Position numbers and translations under genes: made by a program | Notes under the pieces: model-generated | The model's input: the letters and a program-made list of their open reading frames with translations, nothing else | Told to the model about the DNA's origin: nothing | Database searches by the model: none | Shown: positions 27,012-34,677 of the stretch, in pieces | Layout of the letters: each line of letters starts with the position of its first letter | Position numbering within the stretch: the first letter of the stretch is position 1 | DNA from: Cellulomonas wangleii | GTDB lineage: Bacteria; Actinomycetota; Actinomycetes; Actinomycetales; Cellulomonadaceae | Direction: 5' to 3' | DNA: 64,000 bases | Assembly (NCBI RefSeq): GCF_018388445.1 | Contig: NZ_CP074405.1 | Span: 806,001-870,000 of the forward strand

Positions 27012-27515
27012 TCAGCCCTCTGACATCACCCGGCCCGGGTCCGCACTCGCGGACCCGGGCCGCGTGCGTCCGGCGCGGGGCGCGACCCACGCGATCACTG
27101 CCACACCCACCGCCGCACCCAGCGTGTTCATCACGACGTCCTGCACGGTCGAGAACCGGTCCGGCAGCACCCGCTGCACCGTCTCGATCGTCGCCGACGT
27201 CGCCAGCCCCAGCAGCACCACCGCCCACCACCGGCGCAGCCCCAGCAGCAGCCCCACCAGCACCCCGAACGGCACGAACATCACCACGTTCGCCGCGGGC
27301 TCCACCACCTCGAACCGCAGCGGGATCCCGCGCTCGTCCAGCCACCGCAGCACCGTGCGGACCACGCCCAGCGACCCCGCGTGGCTGCGTCCCGGCGTCA
27401 GCGTGACGGCTGCCACGGCTGCCAGGTAGGCCACCAGGAGCAGGACCAGGACGGGCCGGCGCAGCGTCGCGCCGGTGCCGCCCGGTGCCGCGGCGCCCGG
27501 GTGGGGGTCGCTCAC
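27012..27515 (-). CDS. VanZ-family membrane protein
   Basis: A 167-residue protein with four hydrophobic helices: ~20-38, ~72-92 ('FVPFGVLVGLLLGL'), ~95-112 and ~130-148. The VanZ signature 'VEPAANVVMFVPFG' is followed by 'IETVQRVLPDRFSTVQDVVMNTLGAAVG'. VanZ proteins confer low-level teicoplanin resistance in enterococci, but most homologues have unknown envelope roles. The GTG at 27515 overlaps the upstream stop by four bases. The last ~17 codons are encoded by a perfect 14-base-pair hairpin. Confidence 0.85.
   Translation of the reverse strand: MSDPHPGAAAPGGTGATLRRPVLVLLLVAYLAAVAAVTLTPGRSHAGSLGVVRTVLRWLDERGIPLRFEVVEPAANVVMFVPFGVLVGLLLGLRRWWAVVLLGLATSATIETVQRVLPDRFSTVQDVVMNTLGAAVGVAVIAWVAPRAGRTRPGSASADPGRVMSEG
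27031..27062. terminator. Perfect hairpin inside the 3' end of vanZ-like gene
   Basis: Arms 27031-27044 and 27049-27062 pair perfectly (14 bp) around loop ACTC. It starts 25 bases after the permease stop on the plus strand and probably ends that transcript, while on the minus strand it encodes the VanZ C-terminus. No T-run follows, as is usual in high-GC actinobacteria. Confidence 0.7.
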
Positions 27516-28810
27516 GTCGCGTCCGCGGCCCAGTGCATGGCCACGTCGTACCGGTCCCAGCGCGGTGCCAGCGGGTCCTGCCCGTGGGTCGCGTTGACCA
27601 GCAGCGCGGTCTGCCGCAGCGTCAGGCCCACCAGCCGGGCGCGCTCCAGCAGCTGCCCGCCGGGGTGCGGGGTGCGCGGCCGGGGGGACGGCACGGGCCG
27701 GCGGTTCAGCTGCAGGGCCGTGCGGGTGCCCGTCAGGGCGGGGATCCCGTTGCGCGTCGCGTGCTCGAGGATCGCGGCGTGCACCGTGCGGTCCTCGATC
27801 CCCAGCGCGGCGCCGCGCTCCAGGTACGGGTCGATCAGCACGGCGTTGACCGGCAGCTCGTCGAACGCGGCCAGCGGCTCCCGCCCCGAGCCGTAGGACG
27901 TCAGGACGATCCGCCGCCCCTGCGCCCGCAGGGTGCGTAGCGCCTCCATCACCTCGTCGACGTCCGCGAGCCACGCCGAGACCCCGATCCACACCCCCGG
28001 CGGGCACTGCTCGGTCAGCAGCTGCGCGAGGCTGCCGCGCGCGGGTCCCGTGCCGGACAGCGCGGCGGAGGCGTCCCACAGCACCGGCCCCTCCGTGGGC
28101 GACGCCGCCACGATGCGGGGGATCGCGCTGTGCGCGGCCCGGGCGACGTCGACGTACCGGGTGGAGCGCGTCAGGGACAGCAGGCCCTCGGCGCGCTCGG
28201 CGTGGACGCCGTCGAGGCCCGCGGCGTGCAGCCGCACCTGCGTGCCGAACCGCTCGCCGGTCACCGCGTCCCACAGGGGGCGTCGCGAGACCTGGCCGGC
28301 GACCCAGTGGTCCTGGGCGGGCACGGTCCCGGCCGGCAGCACCAGCCGCTCGATGGCCCGCGCGGCCACGTCGGCGGACGTCGTGGCGGGGCCCTGCGCG
28401 GCGGCGACCAGCGGCCGTGGGCCCACCGCACGGCGGGTGCGGGCGCGCAGCTCGTCGAGCCGGGACCGCAGCTCGCGCGACTCGTCGGGGGAGTGCAGGG
28501 CGACGTACGCCGCGGCGGCCTCGCCGATGGCCACCACGCTGCCCGGGGCGTCGGCCCACAGGTCGAGGTCCCGGCACAGCGCGCGCTCGGCCACGTCGAC
28601 GCCCCGGGCGCGGCCCGGCAGGCTGCGCGTGCTGGGGGTGTCGTAGGCCAGCGCGACCACGCTGACGACGGCGTCGTCGGGTGCGGGATGCGTGCACCCG
28701 GTGTTCAGCGCGGTGGCGGCGGGACGGTTCGTCACCGGGTCGATCGTCGACGCCAGGACGTGCTCGGCGACGAGCGCATCGTTCGACACGTCCCAGTTGG
28801 AACCTTTCAT
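27512..28810 (-). CDS. Degenerate GGDEF-EAL-like protein
   Basis: A 432-residue soluble protein. The C-terminal part reads like an EAL phosphodiesterase fold with catalytic residues lost: 'RIVLTSYGSGREPLAAFDELP', 'NAVLIDPYLERG' (where active enzymes have KID), 'HAAILEHATRNGIPALTGT'. The region ~45-150 follows GGDEF spacing ('DAVVSVVALAYD', then 'SVVAIGEAAAAYVAL' where RVGGDEF is expected). No intact GGDEF or EAL motif is present, so it could bind but not make or cleave c-di-GMP. The assignment rests on pattern, not search. The ATG at 28810 has GGGAGGG upstream. It is coupled to the vanZ-like gene and divergent from the marR gene. Confidence 0.5.
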   Translation of the reverse strand: MKGSNWDVSNDALVAEHVLASTIDPVTNRPAATALNTGCTHPAPDDAVVSVVALAYDTPSTRSLPGRARGVDVAERALCRDLDLWADAPGSVVAIGEAAAAYVALHSPDESRELRSRLDELRARTRRAVGPRPLVAAAQGPATTSADVAARAIERLVLPAGTVPAQDHWVAGQVSRRPLWDAVTGERFGTQVRLHAAGLDGVHAERAEGLLSLTRSTRYVDVARAAHSAIPRIVAASPTEGPVLWDASAALSGTGPARGSLAQLLTEQCPPGVWIGVSAWLADVDEVMEALRTLRAQGRRIVLTSYGSGREPLAAFDELPVNAVLIDPYLERGAALGIEDRTVHAAILEHATRNGIPALTGTRTALQLNRRPVPSPRPRTPHPGGQLLERARLVGLTLRQTALLVNATHGQDPLAPRWDRYDVAMHWAADAT

Positions 28811-28878
28811 GACAGCATCCCTCCCCGGGTCTGACTGTTCACCACCGCGGTGACCTGCGCAAGAGCATGTCCACATGT

Positions 28879-28904
28879 CCTTACCCGAGGTCATGATGTA
28901 AGGT
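28879..28904 (+). promoter_or_regulatory. MarR promoter with overlapping inverted repeat
   Basis: A -10-like TAAGGT (28899-28904) lies 8 bases before the GTG at 28913, indicating a leaderless mRNA. CCTTAC (28879-28884) and GTAAGG (28898-28903) form a 6-base inverted repeat whose right arm overlaps the -10. That is a natural place for autorepression by the MarR product. Confidence 0.45.
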
Positions 28905-28912
28905 AACCATCC

Positions 28913-29389
28913 GTGACCGTCGCCCCCGCCCCGCCCGCCCCCGCGCCGTCCGTGCCGCCCGCGGCGGGCACCGCGGACCTCGCGCTCGCCGCCGAGCTCC
29001 GCGTCACGCTCGGCCGCGCCACCCGGCGCCTCAAGGCCGAGCGCGGTGACGCGGGCCTGTCCGACCCCCAGTTCAACGTGCTCGCGATCCTGCTGCGCGA
29101 GGGCCCCACCAGCCCTGGCCGGCTCGCCGAGCACGAGCGCATCGCCGCCCCCGCCATGACCCGCACGGTCGGCTGCCTCGCCGACCGCGGGCTCGTGCGC
29201 AAGCAGGAGCACCCCACCGACGGCCGCCAGGTCGTCGTCAGCCTCACCCCCGAGGGTGAGGCCGAGGTGGCGGAGACCCGCCGTCGCCGCGACGCCTGGC
29301 TGTCCGCCCGGCTCGCGGGCCTCGAGGCGGACGAGCGCGCCGTCCTCGTCCAGGCTGCCGAGATCCTCCGGAGGATCACCTCGTCGTGA
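28913..29389 (+). CDS. MarR family transcriptional regulator
   Basis: A 158-residue winged-helix protein. An Ala/Pro-rich N-terminus (about 25 residues) precedes helix 1 ('DLALAAELRVTLGRATRRLK'), the recognition helix region 'LAEHERIAAPAMTRTVGCLADRGLV' and the wing 'KQEHPTDGRQVVVSLTPEG'. MarR dimers usually repress a nearby efflux gene until a ligand binds. The GTGA overlap with the MFS transporter gene makes that its obvious target, along with autoregulation through the repeat at 28879-28903. Confidence 0.9.
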   Translation: MTVAPAPPAPAPSVPPAAGTADLALAAELRVTLGRATRRLKAERGDAGLSDPQFNVLAILLREGPTSPGRLAEHERIAAPAMTRTVGCLADRGLVRKQEHPTDGRQVVVSLTPEGEAEVAETRRRRDAWLSARLAGLEADERAVLVQAAEILRRITSS

Positions 29390-30786
29390 GTGCCACCTTC
29401 TCCTCGCTCTCGTTCCCCAACTACCGCCTGTGGTTCGCCGGTGCCCTCGTCGCCAACGTCGGCACCTGGATGCAGCGCGTCGCGCAGGACTGGCTCGTCC
29501 TCACCGAGCTCTCGGACGAGTCGGGGGTGGCCGTCGGCATCACGACCGCCCTGCAGTTCGCCCCCACCCTGGTGCTCTCCGCCTGGGCCGGGCTGCTCGC
29601 CGACCGGTTCGACCGGCGCAAGCTGCTGGTCCTCACGCAGGTCGCCCAGGGCGTCCTCGCCGCCGGGCTCGGTGCCCTCGTACTGTCCGGCCACGCCCAG
29701 CTGTGGCAGGTCTACGCGTTCGCCGGCATGCTCGGCGTCGTCACCGCCATCGACGGCCCCGTGCGCCAGACGTTCGTCGCCGAGCTGGTGCCGGCCAAGC
29801 GCCTGTCCAACGCGGTGGGCCTCAACAGCGCGTCGTTCAACGCCGCCCGCCTGATCGGCCCCGGCCTGGCCGGCCTGCTCATCGCCGCCGTCGGCAGCGG
29901 CTGGGTGTTCGTCATCAACGCCGCCACGTTCGCCGCCACCATCGTGTCGCTGACGCTCATGCGCCGCAGCGAGCTCTACCCCATGCCGCAGGCCCCGCGC
30001 GCCAAGGGGCAGATCCGCGAGGGCATCGCCTACGTCCGCAACCGCTCCGACATCCTCGTCATCATGGTGGTCGTCGGCGTCGTGTCGACGTTCGGCCTGA
30101 ACTTCCAGCTCACCAGCGCCCTGATGGCCCGCACCGAGTTCGGCCGCGGCGCGCAGGAGTACGGCATCCTCGGGTCCGTCCTGGCCATCGGGTCGCTCAC
30201 CGGTGCGCTGCTGGCCGCCCGCCGGGACCGCCCTCGCGTGCGCCTGGTCATCGGCTCCGCGTTCGCGTTCGGTGTCACGACGGGCGTCATGGCGCTGATG
30301 CCCACCTACACGTCCTACGCGATCGCCTGCATCCCCGTCGGGTTCGCGTCGCTGACGATGATGACCGCCGCCAACACCAGCATCCAGATGTCCACCGACC
30401 CGCGGATGCGCGGGCGCGTCATGTCCCTCTACATGGTCGTGTTCCTCGGTGCCACGCCCGTGGGGTCGCCCATCGTCGGGTGGATCGGCGAGACGTTCGG
30501 GGCCCGGTGGTCCATCGGCGTCGGGTCCGTCTCCGCGATCCTCGTGTCCGTCGGCGCGGCCCTGTGGGCCCGCAACCGGTGGGGCGTGCAGGTGCGGTAC
30601 CACGTCGCCTCCCGCCCCCACCTCGAGGTGCTGTACCCGGACGACCGGACCGGGCGGGGCCCCGACCCCGACGGCACCGGCCCCACCCCGCCGACGTCCC
30701 CGACCACCCCCGGCGGGCGCCGGGCCACGGACGCGCCCGCACGGGTCGCCGTCCAGGACGCCGCGGACGCGCAGCACGCCGCCTGA
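29386..30786 (+). CDS. MFS transporter (EntS/TMS3-like efflux)
   Basis: A 466-residue major-facilitator protein with about 12 helices. The opening 'FSSLSFPNYRLWFAGALVANVGTWMQ' and 'TQVAQGVLAAGLGALVLSG', with 'RQTFVAELVPAKRLSNAVGLNSASFN' and 'MRGRVMSLYMVVFLGATPVGS', are typical of the EntS/TMS3 branch of drug or siderophore exporters. The cytoplasmic motif 'GLLADRFDRRKLL' (motif A) is intact. The C-terminus is a Pro/Asp-rich soluble tail of ~60 residues. Start GTG at 29386 overlaps the marR stop. The substrate is unknown. Confidence 0.9.
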   Translation: MSATFSSLSFPNYRLWFAGALVANVGTWMQRVAQDWLVLTELSDESGVAVGITTALQFAPTLVLSAWAGLLADRFDRRKLLVLTQVAQGVLAAGLGALVLSGHAQLWQVYAFAGMLGVVTAIDGPVRQTFVAELVPAKRLSNAVGLNSASFNAARLIGPGLAGLLIAAVGSGWVFVINAATFAATIVSLTLMRRSELYPMPQAPRAKGQIREGIAYVRNRSDILVIMVVVGVVSTFGLNFQLTSALMARTEFGRGAQEYGILGSVLAIGSLTGALLAARRDRPRVRLVIGSAFAFGVTTGVMALMPTYTSYAIACIPVGFASLTMMTAANTSIQMSTDPRMRGRVMSLYMVVFLGATPVGSPIVGWIGETFGARWSIGVGSVSAILVSVGAALWARNRWGVQVRYHVASRPHLEVLYPDDRTGRGPDPDGTGPTPPTSPTTPGGRRATDAPARVAVQDAADAQHAA

Positions 30787-30823
30787 GGTCCCACGCGGCC
30801 GCGAACCCGCACGGGTGGATCCT

Positions 30824-30870
30824 CGGGTGAAAGGCACCCCGCGGGCGATGCCCGGTACGCCCCCTATGTG
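30824..30870 (+). promoter_or_regulatory. Upstream region of DUF4012 gene with CGGGTGAA element
   Basis: CGGGTGAA at 30824-30831, and a weak -10-like TATGTG at 30865-30870, 11 bases before the GTG at 30882. The element recurs before several envelope genes in this window. Confidence 0.3.
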
Positions 30871-30881
30871 ACGATCGGCGC

Positions 30882-32762
30882 GTGAGCACGACCAGGGCGG
30901 AGCCGGGTGGCGCGGCGGACGCCGCCGCACCGGGGCCGGGCGCAGGCGCAGCCGACGCTGCCGCGGACCGGACGGCCGACGCGGCGGTGAGCGAGCCCGC
31001 GACCGCCGGGCCGGGTGCAGGCCCGCGCCGCCACCGCCGCACCGTCGCGCGGGTCCTCGCCCTGCTCGCCGTCGTCCTGCTGCTGCTTGGGGCGTGGCTC
31101 GCGTCCCGCGTGTGGCAGGCGGTCACGGCGCTGCAGGACGCCCGCGACCTGCTCGGCGACGTCGCGCTCGGGACGGCCGTCGACGCCGCGCTGGACCCCG
31201 CGCTCACCGACGACCTCGCCGCCGTGCGCGCCGCCACCTCGCGCGCCGCCGCCGCGAGCACCGACCCCGTGTGGCGCACCGCCGAGCACCTGCCGTGGGC
31301 GGGGGAGCAGCTCGCGGCCGTCCGCGTGGTCGCCGGCTCCCTCGACGCCGTCGCCGGCCAGGTCCTGCCCGCGGTCGAGGACCTGCGTGCCCTGCTGGGC
31401 GGTGGCGTGCGCGGCCCGGACGGGCGCGTCGACGTCGAGGCCCTGGTGCCGCTGGTCGCCCGCGTCGAGGAGGCCGCCGCGACCGCGTCCGCCGCGCGCG
31501 CCGACGTCGCCGCGCTGGACCCCGACCGCCTGGTCGGCCCGCTCGCCGAGCCGGTGCGCACCACCCAGGACGCCCTCGCCCGCGTCGACGAGGAGCTGGG
31601 CCCGGCCGGACGCACCGCCGGTGTGCTGCCGGCCATGCTCGGGGTCGACGGTCCGCGCACCTACCTGGTGCTCGCGCTCAACACCGCCGAGCTGCGCGCC
31701 GCCGGCGGCATCGTCGGCACGCTCGTCGCGGTGCGGGTCGAGGACGGGCGGGTCACCCTGGCCGACCGCCGTGGCGCGCGCGACCTCGCCGGCGCCGGGC
31801 GGCTCGTGCTGCCGCTGACCGCCGAGGAGTCCGCCCTGTGGGGCGACGACCTGGGGCGGTGGGCGCAGAACGCCGTGTCCACCCCCGACTTCCCGCGCAC
31901 CGCCGAGCTGGTGGTGGCGCACTGGGCGCGCGCCGGCGGAGGACCCGTGGACGGCGTGCTCGCCACCGACCCCGTCGCCGTCGCGGGGCTGGTCGGGGCG
32001 ACCGGGCCCGTGCCCGACCCCGACGGCGGTGACCTCGGGGCCGACCGCCTCGCCGCGGCTCTGCTGCGCGACGCCTACGTGGCCCACCCGGAGCCCGCGG
32101 ACTCCGACGACTACTTCGGTGCCGTCGTCGCCGGCATCCTCGACGCCGTCGGCGCCGGTGCCGGGGACCCGCGCGACCTGCTGGCAGCGGGCCGCGACGC
32201 GGTCGACGAGCGCCGCCTGCGGGTGTGGTCCGCGCACCCCGACGAGCAGGAGCGGCTGGTCGCGACCGTCGCCGGCGGCGCGTTCACCTCCGGCCCGTTC
32301 GCCGACCAGCCGGGGATCTTCCTCGACGACGCCACGCAGGCCAAGCTCGGCGCCTACCTCGCCACCGGCGTGACGTTCCGCGACGCGCGGTGCACCGGGC
32401 CCGACCCCGCCGTGACCGCCGTGCTGCGCCTGGAGTACCGCCCGCCCGCCGGCATCGAGGGCTTCCCGCGCTACGTCACCGGGTCACCGGGGCCCGACGT
32501 GCCCGTCGGGACGCTGCTCACGGCCGTGTCCGTGTGGTCCGCGCAGGGCGGCCCGCCGCTGGTCGTCACGCGCGACGGCGCACCGGCCACCGGCAGCACC
32601 GCCACCGCCGACGGGCGTCACGTGCAGCGCCTCGCCTCACGGCTGGCGCCCGGGCAGGTCCAGGAGGTCGCCGTCGACGTCCCGCTGCGCGACGGCGCCG
32701 TGACGCTCTGGACGACCCCGACCCTCACCCAGCCCGGCGTCGCCGCCTACCGCTGCCGCTGA
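30882..32762 (+). CDS. DUF4012 envelope protein
   Basis: A 626-residue protein. A cytoplasmic Ala/Pro-rich N-terminus (~45 residues) precedes one membrane helix (about 52-71, VARVLALLAVVLLLLGAWLA) and a large extracytoplasmic part. The DUF4012 core includes 'RTYLVLALNTAELRAAGGIVGTLVAVRVEDGRVTLADR' (split here across ~270-310), 'STPDFPRTAELVVAHW' and 'VDGVLATDPVAVAGLVGATGPV'. DUF4012 proteins are common in actinobacteria and often linked to exopolysaccharide genes; their biochemical role is unknown. The gene stands alone between the MFS gene and the SRPBCC-ArsR pair. Confidence 0.85.
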   Translation: MSTTRAEPGGAADAAAPGPGAGAADAAADRTADAAVSEPATAGPGAGPRRHRRTVARVLALLAVVLLLLGAWLASRVWQAVTALQDARDLLGDVALGTAVDAALDPALTDDLAAVRAATSRAAAASTDPVWRTAEHLPWAGEQLAAVRVVAGSLDAVAGQVLPAVEDLRALLGGGVRGPDGRVDVEALVPLVARVEEAAATASAARADVAALDPDRLVGPLAEPVRTTQDALARVDEELGPAGRTAGVLPAMLGVDGPRTYLVLALNTAELRAAGGIVGTLVAVRVEDGRVTLADRRGARDLAGAGRLVLPLTAEESALWGDDLGRWAQNAVSTPDFPRTAELVVAHWARAGGGPVDGVLATDPVAVAGLVGATGPVPDPDGGDLGADRLAAALLRDAYVAHPEPADSDDYFGAVVAGILDAVGAGAGDPRDLLAAGRDAVDERRLRVWSAHPDEQERLVATVAGGAFTSGPFADQPGIFLDDATQAKLGAYLATGVTFRDARCTGPDPAVTAVLRLEYRPPAGIEGFPRYVTGSPGPDVPVGTLLTAVSVWSAQGGPPLVVTRDGAPATGSTATADGRHVQRLASRLAPGQVQEVAVDVPLRDGAVTLWTTPTLTQPGVAAYRCR

Positions 32763-32846
32763 GCCGGCCGTCCGCACCCGAGCCCGACGACGGCCACCGC
32801 CGTCCCGGCGCGGGGAGGGCGGCTGGCCCGCCGCCGCCCAGCAGAT

Positions 32847-32862
32847 GCAACCACGGGGTTGC
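32847..32862. promoter_or_regulatory. Inverted repeat GCAACC-N4-GGTTGC, likely ArsR operator 1
   Basis: A perfect 6-base inverted repeat with ACGG spacer, upstream of the SRPBCC-ArsR operon. It shares the half-site GCAAC/GTTGC with the repeat at 32891-32910. Assignment to the ArsR product is inference from position and repetition. Confidence 0.55.
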
Positions 32863-32890
32863 TTCGTGGTCGAGCAGGGTGCAGGCTGTC

Positions 32891-32910
32891 GTGCAACAGG
32901 AGAGTTGCAC
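32891..32910. promoter_or_regulatory. Inverted repeat GTGCAAC-N6-GTTGCAC, likely ArsR operator 2
   Basis: A perfect 7-base inverted repeat ending one base before the AAGGAGG ribosome-binding site (32912-32918) of the SRPBCC gene. Bound protein here would block transcription start or early elongation. Its centre is about 46 bases from operator 1, roughly four helical turns. Confidence 0.55.
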
Positions 32911-32923
32911 CAAGGAGGCTGCC

Positions 32924-33394
32924 ATGACCGCTCACCAGACCACCGCACTCGTCGACGACACCACGTCGACCGTCTCCCGCACGGTCCGTGTCGAGGCCAC
33001 GCCCGCCCGCGTGTTCGAGGTCCTCACACGCGAGGACCTCGTCGCCCGCTGGTTCGGGCAGCGCGCCTCGCTGCCGGACCTGCGCGTCGGCGGTACCGGC
33101 ACCCTCGGGTGGGACGGTGAGGGCGACAGCCCGGTGCGGATCGAGGCCTACGACCCGCCGCGCCGCTTCGCCTTCGCGTGGCCCGGCTGCGGGGGCGATC
33201 TCGACCCCGCCACCGAGCTGACCGTGACCTTCACGCTCGCACCCGACGGCGACGGCACGTTGCTCACGGTCGTGGAGACGGGCTTCGACAGGCTCGGCGA
33301 CGAGCGGCTGCGCCAGCTCGCGGACCACCGGGACGGCTGGACCGAGGAGCTCGACGAGCTCGTGGCGCTCGTCGCCGGCGGGGTGGCGGTGTGA
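32924..33394 (+). CDS. SRPBCC (AHSA1-like) domain protein
   Basis: A 156-residue protein with an SRPBCC/AHSA1 fold: 'VSRTVRVEATPARVFEVLTREDLVARWFG' is the opening strand and helix, followed by 'VRIEAYDPPRRFAFAWPG', 'ELTVTFTLAPDGDGTLLTVVETGF' and a C-terminal helix with 'GWTEELDELVAL'. Such proteins bind hydrophobic ligands in a deep pocket. The ATG at 32924 has a perfect AAGGAGG five bases upstream. It is translationally coupled to an ArsR regulator; this pairing is widespread and ligand response is likely but unproven. Confidence 0.87.
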   Translation: MTAHQTTALVDDTTSTVSRTVRVEATPARVFEVLTREDLVARWFGQRASLPDLRVGGTGTLGWDGEGDSPVRIEAYDPPRRFAFAWPGCGGDLDPATELTVTFTLAPDGDGTLLTVVETGFDRLGDERLRQLADHRDGWTEELDELVALVAGGVAV

Positions 33395-33726
33395 CGTCCG
33401 CGAGCGGCACGACGGACGTCGTCGCGGTCTGCGCCGCGCTGGGCGACGAGACCCGGTGGCGGGTCCTCACCGAGGTCGGGCGTGGCGAGGCGTCGGCGTC
33501 CGCACTGGCCGAGCGGCTCCCGGTGAGCCGCCAGGCCATCGCCAAGCACCTCGCCGTGCTGGCCGAGGTGGGGCTGGTCGAGCCCGTGCGGGCGGGGCGC
33601 GAGGTGCGGTACCGGGCGGTCGGCGCCCGCCTCGGGCTGCTCGCGCGCACGCTCGACGCCGTCGGCGCCCGCTGGGACGAGCGTCTGGCCGCGATCGCAC
33701 GCCTCGCGGAGGCGCCGCCGGGGTGA
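33391..33726 (+). CDS. ArsR family transcriptional regulator
   Basis: A 111-residue winged-helix protein: 'VCAALGDETRWRVLTEVGRG', the recognition helix 'ALAERLPVSRQAIAKHLAVLAEVGLVEPVRAG' (split by the turn), and wing 'REVRYRAVGARL'. No cysteine-rich metal site is present, so it is of the non-metal ArsR type found with AHSA1 proteins. It overlaps the SRPBCC stop by four bases. The paired GCAAC/GTTGC repeats upstream of the operon are its probable operators. Confidence 0.9.
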   Translation: MTSASGTTDVVAVCAALGDETRWRVLTEVGRGEASASALAERLPVSRQAIAKHLAVLAEVGLVEPVRAGREVRYRAVGARLGLLARTLDAVGARWDERLAAIARLAEAPPG

Positions 33727-33771
33727 GCGGGTCAGCGGGCCGACCTCGGCCCACCTCCCTGGACGATCGTC

Positions 33772-33806
33772 CGGGTGAATAATGCCCGTTCTGTCCGTTT
33801 CACCCG
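33772..33806. promoter_or_regulatory. Inverted pair CGGGTGAA ... TTCACCCG
   Basis: CGGGTGAA (33772-33779) and TTCACCCG (33799-33806) form an 8-base inverted repeat with a 19-base spacer, about 70 bases before the ATG of the putative sortase substrate. The same octamer occurs singly before other envelope genes. Confidence 0.4.
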
Positions 33807-33877
33807 AACGAGGATGGGAATCCGCGGCGCGCGGGGCGAGGATGAGACGAAATGTCCGTTTCGACACAGGAGCCACC

Positions 33878-34582
33878 ATGCGCGCGTTCATCCGGGTCTG
33901 TGCCGCCGCAGGCCTCGTCCTGGCCCTGACGGCGCTGGCCCCGTCGGCCACTGCCGCGACGCCCGCGCCGCCCGCCGCCGCCCAGGACGACTGCACGCGC
34001 GGCACCGACGGCTACGGCGCCGAGCTGCCGTGCGAGGTCGAGGTCGCCGTCCTGTCGCCCGTGTGCGACGGCGGCGTGCCGCGGCTGCAGTACGTCGTGC
34101 GGCCCGTGGGCACGGACCAGACCACCGTCACCGTCACCTTCGTCAACCCCACCGGTCCCGACGTCGTCCTGGCCGACCAGCCGCTGTCCGGCAGCGTGCT
34201 GTGGCCCGGCGCCGTCGTCGGCGCCGACGGCACCGGCCTCGACTGGCCCGGCTGGCGCCTCGAGAACGGCACGTGGGTCGTCGGCGACGAGTACGACTGG
34301 GTCCGCCCGTCGGTCGAGGTCCAGTTCTCGGTCAACCCGACCGCGTCCGCCGTCGTGGCCTACCCGCCGTCCAGCCCCGTCTGCCTCACGCAGCCCGAGC
34401 GTGCCGACGTGCTGTCCGCCGGGGTCGAGCCCGCGGCCGTCGGCACGCAGGCCGCGCCCGCCGAGCGGGCCGAGGTGCTGTCCGCGACCGGCTCGTCCGC
34501 CGGGCCGATCGCGCTGATCGGCGCCGGGCTCGTGCTGGCCGGGGTCGCCGGGGTGCTCGCCGCACGTCGCCGCCGCGCCTGA
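33878..34582 (+). CDS. Secreted cell-wall protein with LSATG-type sorting signal
   Basis: A 234-residue protein. Signal peptide ~1-25 (MRAFIRVCAAAGLVLALTAL, cleavage near ATA), a mature domain with three cysteines and beta-rich blocks ('LQYVVRPVGTDQTTVTVTF', 'SVEVQFSVNP'), then LSATG, a hydrophobic stretch ('PIALIGAGLVLAGVAGVLA') and a basic tail RRRRA. This is the tripartite signal of sortase substrates; class E sortases of actinobacteria accept LAxTG-like motifs, and LSATG is a near variant. No sortase gene is in the window. The ATG at 33878 has AGGAG six bases upstream; the 32-codon extension to 33782 was rejected. Confidence 0.72.
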   Translation: MRAFIRVCAAAGLVLALTALAPSATAATPAPPAAAQDDCTRGTDGYGAELPCEVEVAVLSPVCDGGVPRLQYVVRPVGTDQTTVTVTFVNPTGPDVVLADQPLSGSVLWPGAVVGADGTGLDWPGWRLENGTWVVGDEYDWVRPSVEVQFSVNPTASAVVAYPPSSPVCLTQPERADVLSAGVEPAAVGTQAAPAERAEVLSATGSSAGPIALIGAGLVLAGVAGVLAARRRRA

Positions 34583-34624
34583 CGCCGTACCGCAGGCCGC
34601 GCGACGTCCGACGGCCCGACGCAC

Positions 34625-34658
34625 GCAGGGCCCGGCACCGCGAGGTGCCGGGCCCTGC
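34625..34658. terminator. Bidirectional hairpin terminator between convergent genes
   Basis: Perfect 15-base-pair stem (34625-34639 with 34644-34658), loop GCGA, between the cell-wall protein gene and serC. It lies about 43 bases beyond the first stop and 20 bases from the serC stop. Confidence 0.8.
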
Positions 34659-34677
34659 TGCGTGCGTGCGGGCGTCG

